Source: an uncultured Porphyromonadaceae bacterium (lineage in GTDB: Bacteria; Bacteroidota; Bacteroidia; Bacteroidales; Muribaculaceae). Taken from it: a stretch of 50,346 nt of DNA. The first letter of the stretch is position 1. Each line of letters opens with the position of its first letter. Of this stretch, positions 25,459 through 33,165 are shown in pieces. The position numbers and the translations under genes were made by a program. Below the pieces are notes generated by a model. It had not been told where the DNA came from. It saw only the letters and a list, made by a program, of their open reading frames with translations, and made no database searches. Where the stretch lies: NCBI GenBank assembly GCA_947073495.1, contig CAMTMX010000011.1, positions 1 through 50,346 on the forward strand, given 5' to 3'.

Positions 25459-26448
25459 TTATTCGATTTGCGGGAATCCTGCCGAAGTCCAGATTGTGGA
25501 GTCGGATAAGATCAGCATTCCCTCGAATCCAAGGCGGGAAAGCATCTCTTTCGCAAGGCGGGAGCCGGATGCCATGCAGGCTGTGGCGGCTCCGTCGGCG
25601 AGTGTGCAGTCGGGAGCTATCACTGTGGCACTGATCACGTCTGTCTCTACCGGATATCCGGTCAACGGTGATATGGTGTGCCCGAATGTCTTGTCACCTT
25701 TCTTGTGGAAATTGCGATAATTGCCGGAGGTTGCAACCCCGCAATTTGTGACCGCAATCACAGCACTTGCATCATGAATCTCAGTAGAGTCGGTCTGTAT
25801 CGGACGGTCAATTGATATTTTCCATTTGTCACTCCGGGGGCTTTTGCCGCCAATGGCGAGTTCCCCGCCGATTTCAACAAGATAGTTGTCCACCCCGTTA
25901 CGCTTTAACATTTTAGCCACCTGATCACAGCCGTATCCTTTGGCGATGGCGGAAAAGTTGAATTGGATTCGGCGGTCGTCCTTAACAAGAAGATCATCTT
26001 TCAGTCTTGTTTTGTTTATCCCTACGAACTGCAATATGCTGTCTATGGCGGTGGTGTCGGCAGATATTTCATGTCCCGGACCGAACCCCCATGCCGTAAT
26101 GAGTGGTGAAAGGGTGGGATCGAACATACCGTCGCTTGCATCATTGATAATTAAGGAGGAATTGTAGACATCGGCAAACATTCCGTCCACCTTTATGCTG
26201 TCTGACTGGTTTACCTTGCTTGTGAGCGAATTTTTGTCGAACACGGAGAGACTTTTACCGACAGACTCGAGAGTATGGAGAATTGAATCCACCAATGGTC
26301 TGTCGCTTTCGTATGTGATGTGGTATACGGTGTTCCAGATCATCCCCTCTTCACGATGATATGCGGGCTTATTGGTGCATGAGGAGACAATTGAGGCAGA
26401 TGCAACGATAATAATTGAGTATAATAATGAGGAAAATGCAGATTTCAT
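25459..26448 (-). CDS. apbE: FAD:protein FMN transferase (ApbE family), lipoprotein
   Basis: Attaches FMN to threonine residues of exported flavoproteins such as RnfG or NqrC, using FAD. The start chosen is MKSAFSSLLY (26448), giving a lipoprotein signal with lipobox IVSSC (Cys24). Family features: MIWNTVYHITYE, SVFDKNSLTSKVNQ, GMFDPTLSPLITAWGFG, FNFSAIAKGYGCDQV, YLVEIGGELAIGGKSP, and the C-terminal GHTISPLTGYPVE with DGAATACMASG. The 329 residues are the usual length. No Rnf/Nqr gene is in the window, so its target is elsewhere. It is divergent from the DJ-1 gene. Confidence 0.95.
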   Translation of the reverse strand: MKSAFSSLLYSIIIVASASIVSSCTNKPAYHREEGMIWNTVYHITYESDRPLVDSILHTLESVGKSLSVFDKNSLTSKVNQSDSIKVDGMFADVYNSSLIINDASDGMFDPTLSPLITAWGFGPGHEISADTTAIDSILQFVGINKTRLKDDLLVKDDRRIQFNFSAIAKGYGCDQVAKMLKRNGVDNYLVEIGGELAIGGKSPRSDKWKISIDRPIQTDSTEIHDASAVIAVTNCGVATSGNYRNFHKKGDKTFGHTISPLTGYPVETDVISATVIAPDCTLADGAATACMASGSRLAKEMLSRLGFEGMLILSDSTIWTSAGFPQIE

Positions 26449-26483
26449 GAGAATAAACAAGGGTTGATTGAAAAAAACTATTG

Positions 26484-26520
26484 CAAAATTAGTAAAAAAG
26501 GAGAATATTGTATAAATTTG
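26484..26520. promoter_or_regulatory. Divergent -7 elements of apbE and the DJ-1/PfpI gene
   Basis: Minus-strand TAATTTTG (26491-26484) and plus-strand TAAATTTG (26513-26520) lie back to back, 21 bp apart. Neither has a good -33 TTTG at the right spacing. Confidence 0.4.
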
Positions 26521-26569
26521 GGAGAAATTACATTACCTAATTCTAAACACACCTTATAAACTTAAAGTT

Positions 26570-27160
26570 ATGAAAGAATCATTTTTATTTTTGGCAGAGG
26601 GCTTTGAGGAAATCGAGGCTTTGACGGCGGTTGATGTGCTCAGAAGAGCGGGAATATCAGTTAAGACCGTTTCTATAACCTCCTCGCTTCAGGTGAAGGG
26701 GGCTCACGGTGTGGTGGTCAATGCGGATGTGCTGTTTGACAATACTCTATTCTCATCGGCGGAATGGCTGATATTGCCCGGCGGAATGCCAGGGGCTACA
26801 AATCTTTATGAATTTGCGCCTTTGCGCGGACTCCTGCAGCGACAGTCTGACTCCTCCAACGGCAGGATAGCTGCCATCTGTGCTGCACCTGCAGTAGTGC
26901 TCGGTCAGTTGGGTCTTCTAAAGGGCAAGACGGCTACATGCTATCCCGGTTTCGAGGAGATGCTCGTCGACGCCAAGGTGTCGGAAGCTCCGGTTGTTGT
27001 TGACGGAAAGTTTGTTACGGCTAACGGACCTTCAACAGCGATGCGATGGGCTTTGACAATCGTGAAAGAGACAAAAGGGACAGACATAGCTGTGCAAGTA
27101 GCAAACGGAATGCTTCTTTATCCGAAATCAAACGCCGGACTCGGCTACTATTTCGGTTGA
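26570..27160 (+). CDS. DJ-1/PfpI-family protein
   Basis: A 196-residue class I glutamine-amidotransferase-like protein of the YajL/ThiJ/DJ-1 branch. The nucleophile elbow is AAICAAPAVV (Cys104), and the conserved acidic residue is in AEGFEEIEA (Glu13/14); ILPGGMPGATNL and TANGPSTAMRWAL are also typical. Members are linked to protection from carbonyl stress or to chaperone activity, and the exact reaction is debated. The 5' end has no Shine-Dalgarno. It is monocistronic and convergent with the barrel gene through a shared terminator. Confidence 0.92.
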   Translation: MKESFLFLAEGFEEIEALTAVDVLRRAGISVKTVSITSSLQVKGAHGVVVNADVLFDNTLFSSAEWLILPGGMPGATNLYEFAPLRGLLQRQSDSSNGRIAAICAAPAVVLGQLGLLKGKTATCYPGFEEMLVDAKVSEAPVVVDGKFVTANGPSTAMRWALTIVKETKGTDIAVQVANGMLLYPKSNAGLGYYFG

Positions 27161-27194
27161 TGATTCAGCTTTCGTTGAAAGCTAAGGGCTATAA

Positions 27195-27236
27195 TGAAAA
27201 TGGGTCAAAAGGAAATTTTCTTTTGACCCATTTTCA
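27195..27236. terminator. Bidirectional terminator between the DJ-1 gene and the barrel operon
   Basis: A perfect 17-bp stem (TGAAAATGGGTCAAAAG at 27195-27211, complement at 27220-27236) has an 8-nt loop. A/T-rich ends on both strands let it serve both convergent transcripts. Confidence 0.75.
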
Positions 27237-27273
27237 TTCAGCGCACTTCTTACCTGTTCTTGGAAAATCCGAA

Positions 27274-29904
27274 CTATTTTATGAATGTGAAGGTGAGGAG
27301 AAGTTCCCTGCCTCGGAGGGCGTAGGAATAGGAGAAGCGGTCAAGACCGTTGAAGACTGAGTATGAATAATTTTTGCAGTCGAGGATGTTGCGCAATTCA
27401 ATGCCGGTGCGGAAGGATTTGAATTTATATACTACTCCGGCATCAAACAGCGACATGGTTTTATATCTGTTGTCGGTTATTTCCTTTCGGGTTATGTCTG
27501 ATTTCATGTTTATCTCCCATTTGTTTCCCGGATAGAATTTGAGCCCGATATTGTGTGTCTGGGATGTATATGATCTTCCTTCACCAAGAAACCGCGTGGA
27601 TGTAAATGAGAGGTCGAGGGCGTAGTTAAGTTCAAACCAGCCAAAAGGATTTGTATTGACTCTCGGATTGATTGAAAATGAATTGCCACGATATTTCACC
27701 ATTATGTCATTTTGTACTATCTCGTTGCGTGTCATGTTCCAGAAACCGTCCAGGGTTATTTTGGTGTGTATCCTCCGGAATTGTTTCGATAAAGTTATGT
27801 TGCCGGAGAATGAGTCAAAACTGTTGGGGGAGATGTAGTTTGATATGGCGATCAGTCCGGATGATACATACTGGCGAGACATGAGATTGTTCCACCCTTT
27901 GGAATAGTCAGCGTTGATCCGAAAGTTCCATAAGGTTAGCGGGGATTTGAAACTATACCGTAATGACGTGTTGAAACGTCGGCTGTGTGAAATGATTCCG
28001 GATTTCAATTTCATCGACATGTAATCGGTCATTACAGGTGAGGTAAGAAGATCGAGAATGTCACCGTATGAATTTTTGTATTCGACACTGCCTCCGAATG
28101 AGGATTTGGAGGTGGCGTCATAGTTGAAGTAGACATCAGGAGACAGGTTGAGATAGACATTATTGTCGGCAGACGGAACGGTGCCTATGTTTTTACGGTG
28201 GTGAAGATTCACGCTGAACGGAATTCCGGCACGAACCACAAACCGGTTGTAGCGCGTAGAATATTCGTAGCTCGGCGAAATAGAAAATTTAAATTCCTCT
28301 CCCGTCAGACAGTTCCCTGCGTTTATGTTTTCGTCTCCATAGCCCAGGTTGTTAAGCAGGGTATGTATGCGGTCGTGGTTAAACGTGAATGAAGCCGGCA
28401 GGTAGATACGTGAACGCCTGTATTCCAAGACTCCGGAAATTGATTGTGATGCATGCAGGGAATATGTACGTGCGGTCTGAGAAAGTGAAGCCTCCGAGTT
28501 TTCTCCACCACATACATCGATCCTTCCGGCAGGGTTTGCCTTGAACTGAAGATGGGTTCCCGAATTCCATTTCATCTTACCGCGTCTCCAGCTTAAGCTG
28601 AAATTATCAGACAGGTTGAAAGATTTCATATCCTGTGCCTGGGATATGGAATATGTATCACTGATCACCGGAAGCCTGAATGTAGAAAAGGAAGCGTCGC
28701 CTGAAATACTGTTGCGGATATATCTGTCATCGCTATTGAGCTTGTATTCCACAGAAAATGATGGTTTGTGGGTGTTGGCAGATGGGGACATGACGGAGCT
28801 GACCGAAATGTCGGATTCTCCGGCGAAATAGGTTGCAGATTCGGAATAGTCATAATCAGTGTGGGTATATCCGTAATCTATGTTGGTGCGCAGTGTGGCG
28901 TCTTTAGAAAGTTTGTTGATGAAGTTGAGAGATGCCGAGACATCTACAGGCTTGATCCATCTTCTCCTGTTGACAGGGGGAGTGGATGCGGAGAGGTTTC
29001 CGAGAATGCTTTCCGCATAATTCCGTGTGGCATTAGGGTTGTCATTTCTGTAGAGGATCATATTGTCGTAAGATGCAAATTCATTTATGTTTCCACCTTT
29101 TAATGTGAGGATGGTCTGGAAATTATCGGTAAACATCATCCCTGCACCTGAAGCTTCACCCATCAGTCTGTCGCCATATCCCGCTTTCAACTCATATTTA
29201 CCCATGGGCTTGAACATGGCTTTCGGTTTCAGACGAATGTTGAGAGCAACGTTGTCATTAAATATATTGCGATCTATTTTCTTATTCTGATGATTGTTGA
29301 GAATCTCTACCGCACTGACGTAGGAATGCGGGATACTTGTAGTGGCGATATTGTACTTACCACCTAAAAGATCCATACTGTTGATGTAGAAATTAGATAT
29401 GCTTTTCCCGTTGTATTTGATTCCGCCTGTATTTTCTACTTCCACTCCCGGCAGTTTCTTCAGTGCGTCTTGCAAAGTCACGTCTCCTTTCCCGGCAAAG
29501 GAGGCAAGATCGTAGACTATAGTGTCTCCCCTCTGTCTGACAGCGGGGGCTTTTACCGTCACCTCTTTGAGTTGCGTGGAGGCGCGGTGAAGCACTATTG
29601 AAACAGGTTTGGAGAAATCAGCGACAACAACAGTTTCCGCTTCATATCCCAACTTGCTGAATCTGATTTTTAATGAGTCGGGTATGGTTGGAAATGTTAT
29701 AGCGAATCTTCCGCCTTTATCGGATTTTGAATGCCATTCTTTCCCTTCCGAGGTGTAAGCCTTTACCATCACCGTGGGAAGTGGTTTGCCTGCATCATTT
29801 TTTACGGTGCCGGAGACTATGGTTTCCCCGTTTGCCGGAATGGCAAACAGGGAAGCCGAGACGATCAATATGAGAATAAAGCGAGATATCATTTTATTAT
29901 TCAT
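27274..29904 (-). CDS. Outer-membrane beta-barrel protein of the TonB-receptor type (GLPGLI operon)
   Basis: An 876-residue outer-membrane protein. A signal peptide (about 1-26) is followed by a carboxypeptidase-like fold (VSGTVKNDAGKPLPTVMVKAY), a linker LKEVTVKAPAVRQRGDTIVYDLASF, a plug (LQDALKKLPGVEVENTGGIKYNGKSISNFYINS) and a long barrel ending RGRELLLTFTFIK. The GDTIVY and LPGVEV motifs mark the branch of TonB-dependent-like barrels that do not pair with SusD. It overlaps the GLPGLI stop by 8 bp (ATG at 29904; a second ATG at 29892). It is the last gene of the blaI operon. Substrate unknown. Confidence 0.9.
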   Translation of the reverse strand: MNNKMISRFILILIVSASLFAIPANGETIVSGTVKNDAGKPLPTVMVKAYTSEGKEWHSKSDKGGRFAITFPTIPDSLKIRFSKLGYEAETVVVADFSKPVSIVLHRASTQLKEVTVKAPAVRQRGDTIVYDLASFAGKGDVTLQDALKKLPGVEVENTGGIKYNGKSISNFYINSMDLLGGKYNIATTSIPHSYVSAVEILNNHQNKKIDRNIFNDNVALNIRLKPKAMFKPMGKYELKAGYGDRLMGEASGAGMMFTDNFQTILTLKGGNINEFASYDNMILYRNDNPNATRNYAESILGNLSASTPPVNRRRWIKPVDVSASLNFINKLSKDATLRTNIDYGYTHTDYDYSESATYFAGESDISVSSVMSPSANTHKPSFSVEYKLNSDDRYIRNSISGDASFSTFRLPVISDTYSISQAQDMKSFNLSDNFSLSWRRGKMKWNSGTHLQFKANPAGRIDVCGGENSEASLSQTARTYSLHASQSISGVLEYRRSRIYLPASFTFNHDRIHTLLNNLGYGDENINAGNCLTGEEFKFSISPSYEYSTRYNRFVVRAGIPFSVNLHHRKNIGTVPSADNNVYLNLSPDVYFNYDATSKSSFGGSVEYKNSYGDILDLLTSPVMTDYMSMKLKSGIISHSRRFNTSLRYSFKSPLTLWNFRINADYSKGWNNLMSRQYVSSGLIAISNYISPNSFDSFSGNITLSKQFRRIHTKITLDGFWNMTRNEIVQNDIMVKYRGNSFSINPRVNTNPFGWFELNYALDLSFTSTRFLGEGRSYTSQTHNIGLKFYPGNKWEINMKSDITRKEITDNRYKTMSLFDAGVVYKFKSFRTGIELRNILDCKNYSYSVFNGLDRFSYSYALRGRELLLTFTFIK

Positions 29905-30742
29905 CCTTGTCTTTCCCTTCCACTATTTCAAGGGGGATAGCCCCTTTTTCGAGAGTTCTCACAATAGTTCCGTTGATCATGAATGTGCTTGTCCCTCCCT
30001 TACCCTTAAGCACTGTTATACTTTCGATGTCAGACGGATTGATAGAGTTCATCGGATTTTTGTCATAGACCGCTTTCCGTTCTTCAAAGTCTTTGTGATC
30101 GATTTTAACAAGGTTCGGGATTTTATCTGGAGTTACATCACCGTTCCCTTCCCGGAATGACACCGCGACAAAGCGGTGGATATTGTCGCTGTCATAGGCT
30201 TGCATCACCAATCCCGGGAGCCCCGTGAGTTTCCAAGGACCGAACGGCACAGGTATTTCTTCTGCATACCAGGCTGTCCATTTCCTGCCGCCATATTCCC
30301 CCTCGGCTTTTCTGCACTCATATCCGCATACGGTTTGAGTCTCATCAGATAGTTTCCATTCGATCAGGGGAGTCTTCTCTTCATATATGTATGAAAATGG
30401 AGCCATCGTAGATATGGTGGTCAGTTTGTTGTCAGATGAAGAGTTAAACATCCTTCTGTCAAAATAGGGGGTTGCCTTGAGGTCACGTTCCTCATATTCT
30501 TTTATCACATCGTCGCTCACCCCTTTTATTGCGGAAACAGAGTCGAGCTGGAAAGCGGTGTAATCAAGAAACTTGGAGCTCTCTTCTCCGATCAGCAACA
30601 TGCAGTTGAATGTATCGGAAATGTCTCCTTTGTCGGTTTTGCCGGTCACATCATATTGATAAATACATTCATACAATGCCGGATTTTGAGCGTAGACCGC
30701 CGGGGCAGCCGCCAAAACGGTTGCCAGTATAAGTTTTTTCAT
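29897..30742 (-). CDS. GLPGLI-family exported protein with a plug-like tail
   Basis: A 281-residue protein with a signal peptide (MKKLILATVLAAAPAVYA). The family signature GPWKLTGLPGL is at 168-178, preceded by ECRKAEGEYGGRKWTAWYAEEIPVPFG, so it is a clear member of the GLPGLI family of Bacteroidota, whose function is not established. Residues about 230-262 (NPMNSINPSDIESITVLKG) closely resemble the plug of TonB-dependent receptors (compare NPQDVESISVLKD in the SusC at 18361). I regard this as an added module. It sits between the M56 gene (23-bp gap) and the barrel gene (8-bp overlap) in one operon. Confidence 0.92.
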   Translation of the reverse strand: MKKLILATVLAAAPAVYAQNPALYECIYQYDVTGKTDKGDISDTFNCMLLIGEESSKFLDYTAFQLDSVSAIKGVSDDVIKEYEERDLKATPYFDRRMFNSSSDNKLTTISTMAPFSYIYEEKTPLIEWKLSDETQTVCGYECRKAEGEYGGRKWTAWYAEEIPVPFGPWKLTGLPGLVMQAYDSDNIHRFVAVSFREGNGDVTPDKIPNLVKIDHKDFEERKAVYDKNPMNSINPSDIESITVLKGKGGTSTFMINGTIVRTLEKGAIPLEIVEGKDKDE

Positions 30743-30765
30743 AATGTAATATGGTGAGAGTTAGA

Positions 30766-32238
30766 CTATTTTGTATTTTCGGTTGCTTGATCAGTTTCCT
30801 TTAAATTAATCACTATCAATCCATGTGGATGTTCGTCTGAATTTTTATAGACGGAGATACTTTTGATTGAGGAAGGATCCATTGTTTTCATGGACGAGAA
30901 GCTTATCTGTTTCCCATCGACCATGACATCCGGGGAGCGGGATGAATCATCATGAGATATCCCCCTTATTGAAAGTGGTTTTTCCTTGATGCTCTCAGAT
31001 GAGATATTTGCTTCGGCGCCTTTTTTGATAGAACCGGATGCGACAACGTTTATATTTTGTTCTCCTAATTTATAGTTTATTTTATTATCCATAGATACGG
31101 TTTCAATTGGTTGAAACTGTTCTGTTTCCTCTTCGGGGATAGAAGGAAGATCTGTCCGAGCTATAGTTTCCACCTTTGTTTCCCTTTCGGGTTTTACAAC
31201 GGTTGCCTCATTGGATAATGTAGTCTTCGACACTTCTTCCTCTTCGTCAGTTGCCGATTCTGGAAAGTCAGTATCTTGCTTGAGTTGTGGAAGTTCCGTT
31301 ATATTAAGTGGCTTTTCATTTTGTATTCCATCAGATTGGAATGCATTTGAAAGCGGGCGGATAAAATTTGCGAATGTATCCGAACTTATAGCTAATATTC
31401 CTGCGGTGGCGACCGGGATGCAAAGTAAAGACAAAAGTCTTGTTGACAATTTTGAGTCTTTCCTGTTTATCATGGTGAGACGTCCCTTTAGGCTGCTATG
31501 ATTAAAACTGTCAGTCATATATCTGAAGCGAGGTCCGACAGCTTCTCTGAGAAGGAGGTATTGGTAGTCGCGCATGTCGTGCCCTTGGGAAATGACATCG
31601 TTGTCTGCCTGAAACTCATGGACATCGTGTATCTCTCTGAGCATAAGCCATGCGAGAGGGTTCCACCATTGTATAATCGAGATGCTCCTGCCCAGGAGGA
31701 GATCAAGATAGTGGTGGTGGCGGATGTGGCTTGATTCATGGGCGATTATCATCTCGTTTTTAGCTTCGAAGTCTGCTTCTGAGAGGAAGATTCGTCCTCC
31801 GAAACTGAATGGGGATATTTCGGGAGATGTAACCACCGTAACACGAGTGTTACCTATCATACAACTTTCCCCTGAGAAGTTGCATCTTGCAATTCTGATT
31901 ATGCCTATGATAAAGATGATAACGCCTAATAAGCTGCCTCCAATCATTAGCATGACCACGGCATCTACAATCGGATTTGGCTGGGGAGAGGGGGTGTCGA
32001 GGTTATTGGAGAGTGTTGCAAGGGTTGACCAGTCAAAGTTTTGAACCGGTTTGTCGATCGGGGTTTTAAACCATTCCAATTTTAAGAATGGAGAGAGAAG
32101 GCTGATCGGGTAAATGGCAAGCAGCAAGGCTCTTTGCAGAGAGGCGCATTTCAATCGTCCGGCAGTCAGTTTGTAGACCGAGAACAGGAGCGAAAGCAAG
32201 ATTGCCGTCTTTATTATATATATGGAAAAATCTCCCAT
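30766..32238 (-). CDS. M56-family (BlaR1-like) membrane metallopeptidase with a plug-like tail
   Basis: A sensor protease of 490 residues. Membrane helices lie at about 5-25, 35-52, 92-116 and 265-285. The zinc site HESSH is at 167-171, with a downstream HEFQAD that supplies the third ligand. In BlaR1/MecR1, signal sensing makes this domain inactivate the BlaI repressor; the partner gene is 4 bp upstream. Instead of a penicillin-binding sensor, the periplasmic part is a polar linker (about 290-425) followed by PDVMVDGKQISFSS...MDPSSIKSISVYK...GLIVINLKE (about 436-482), which looks like a TonB-receptor plug. A beta-lactam role is therefore unlikely. Confidence 0.92.
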   Translation of the reverse strand: MGDFSIYIIKTAILLSLLFSVYKLTAGRLKCASLQRALLLAIYPISLLSPFLKLEWFKTPIDKPVQNFDWSTLATLSNNLDTPSPQPNPIVDAVVMLMIGGSLLGVIIFIIGIIRIARCNFSGESCMIGNTRVTVVTSPEISPFSFGGRIFLSEADFEAKNEMIIAHESSHIRHHHYLDLLLGRSISIIQWWNPLAWLMLREIHDVHEFQADNDVISQGHDMRDYQYLLLREAVGPRFRYMTDSFNHSSLKGRLTMINRKDSKLSTRLLSLLCIPVATAGILAISSDTFANFIRPLSNAFQSDGIQNEKPLNITELPQLKQDTDFPESATDEEEEVSKTTLSNEATVVKPERETKVETIARTDLPSIPEEETEQFQPIETVSMDNKINYKLGEQNINVVASGSIKKGAEANISSESIKEKPLSIRGISHDDSSRSPDVMVDGKQISFSSMKTMDPSSIKSISVYKNSDEHPHGLIVINLKETDQATENTK

Positions 32239-32242
32239 GATT

Positions 32243-32620
32243 CTATTTTTTTGATTCGATGATGTTGATAAGTTCTTTCAGTTCGTCGACCGACACCTTT
32301 TCTTCCTCCACAAGTGCCGATACGAGGCCTTTGCCACTGTTGTTGAAGTAGTTTTTCAGCAGAGTGCCGAGTGTCTTCTTCCTGACATTTTCGCGTGGAA
32401 TCAGTGGCTTGTATTTATAAGATCCGCCATGAGTCTCGTGGGTGACGACACCTTTCTGTTCAAGAATACGGACGAAAGTGGAGATTGTGTTGACGTGTGG
32501 TTTAGGATCGGGCATAAGTGCTACGATCTCTTTTACAAATAGAGCTCCATTGTCCCAGAGGATCTGCATCACTTCTTCCTCTTTTGGGGTGAGCTGTATG
32601 TCGGGATTTGTCTTTGCCAT
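32243..32620 (-). CDS. BlaI/MecI-family transcriptional repressor
   Basis: A winged-helix repressor of 125 residues. It has the family opening LTPKEEEVMQILWDNGALFVKEIV, the recognition region PHVNTISTFVRILEQKGVVTHE, the wing GGSYKYKPLI, and a C-terminal dimerisation helix pair (LVEEEKVSVDELKELINIIE). It should be released from DNA when the M56 protease next door cuts it. It is the first gene of a four-gene operon, with a promoter and two palindromes at 32783-32860. A leader of about 180 nt separates the promoter from the ATG. Confidence 0.95.
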   Translation of the reverse strand: MAKTNPDIQLTPKEEEVMQILWDNGALFVKEIVALMPDPKPHVNTISTFVRILEQKGVVTHETHGGSYKYKPLIPRENVRKKTLGTLLKNYFNNSGKGLVSALVEEEKVSVDELKELINIIESKK

Positions 32621-32636
32621 GGCTGGTTTTTTTGGG

Positions 32637-32762
32637 GTTTATGGTTTATAGTTTATGGCTTAATCAATTAGTAATTAGTAATTAGTAATTGGGTTCTGGG
32701 TTGGATGTTTTCAGATAATTCTTAAACTATATCCCATATACTATATACCATATTCCATAAAC
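32637..32762. repeat. Imperfect inverted repeat in the leader of the blaI operon
   Basis: GTTTATGGTTTATAGTTTATGG (32637-32658) is roughly complementary to 32734-32762 (CCATATACTATATACCATAT...). ATTAGTA tandem repeats lie between them (about 32667-32688). It could fold in the mRNA ahead of blaI. Confidence 0.5.
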
Positions 32763-32782
32763 TGTTAAACTTTTTTCAGCTG

Positions 32783-32798
32783 AACTATTCGTTTAGTT
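32783..32798. promoter_or_regulatory. Candidate BlaI operator, site 1 (AACTA-N6-TAGTT)
   Basis: AACTA TTCGTT TAGTT overlaps the predicted transcription start of the blaI operon. Same half-sites and same spacing as site 2, 61 bp away. Confidence 0.55.
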
Positions 32799-32805
32799 GA
32801 CGACG

Positions 32806-32836
32806 CAAAATTACAACAATATTTTTAGCTTGCAAA
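32806..32836 (-). promoter_or_regulatory. Promoter of the blaI operon
   Basis: Minus-strand TTTG (32836-32833), a 19-bp spacer, then TAATTTTG (32813-32806): an exact consensus match. Transcription should start near 32802. Confidence 0.7.
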
Positions 32837-32842
32837 CAAATT

Positions 32843-32860
32843 CAACTACAATCTTAGTTG
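32843..32860. promoter_or_regulatory. Candidate BlaI operator, site 2 (CAACTA-N6-TAGTTG)
   Basis: CAACTA CAATCT TAGTTG is a perfect 6-bp-arm palindrome just upstream of the -33 element of the blaI promoter. Confidence 0.55.
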
Positions 32861-32904
32861 GATGCTCTTAAAATATGTTAAAACGATTTTGTCTGCGATT
32901 AAGA

Positions 32905-32982
32905 GTAAACATACTACAAAGTAAACATACTACAAAGTAAACATACTACAAAGTAAACAGACTTCAAAGTAAGCATACTATA
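32905..32982 (+). repeat. 16-bp iterons GTAAACATACTACAAA
   Basis: There are three perfect copies (32905-32920, 32921-32936, 32937-32952), a fourth with two changes (32953-32968) and a decayed fifth (32969-32982). They lie between blaI and the divergent barrel gene. The 32621-33165 gap therefore holds a leader, a promoter with operators, this array and a -7 element for the plus strand. Confidence 0.85.
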
Positions 32983-33050
32983 AGCATACGATAAGACCCC
33001 TTCCTCAAAAAAAATAGTAGAAATAATTTTTTTAATATGATTATTATAAC

Positions 33051-33058
33051 TAATTTTG
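33051..33058 (+). promoter_or_regulatory. -7 element of the divergent barrel gene
   Basis: TAATTTTG matches the consensus. The -33 region is only T-rich. The leader would be about 100 nt. Confidence 0.45.
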
Positions 33059-33165
33059 CCGTGCATTTGTGATATGTATTCTATATGTATTCGTATTTTG
33101 TTAAGTCTTTTTGTATTTAACTGAACTTTTAAAATTAATTGTATTTAATTGTGTTTAACCCAATT

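Noticed and set aside
30766-32620. BlaI/BlaR1 as a beta-lactam resistance operon
   Set aside because: The M56 protein lacks a penicillin-binding domain and no beta-lactamase or PBP2a is near; the cargo genes are GLPGLI and a barrel.
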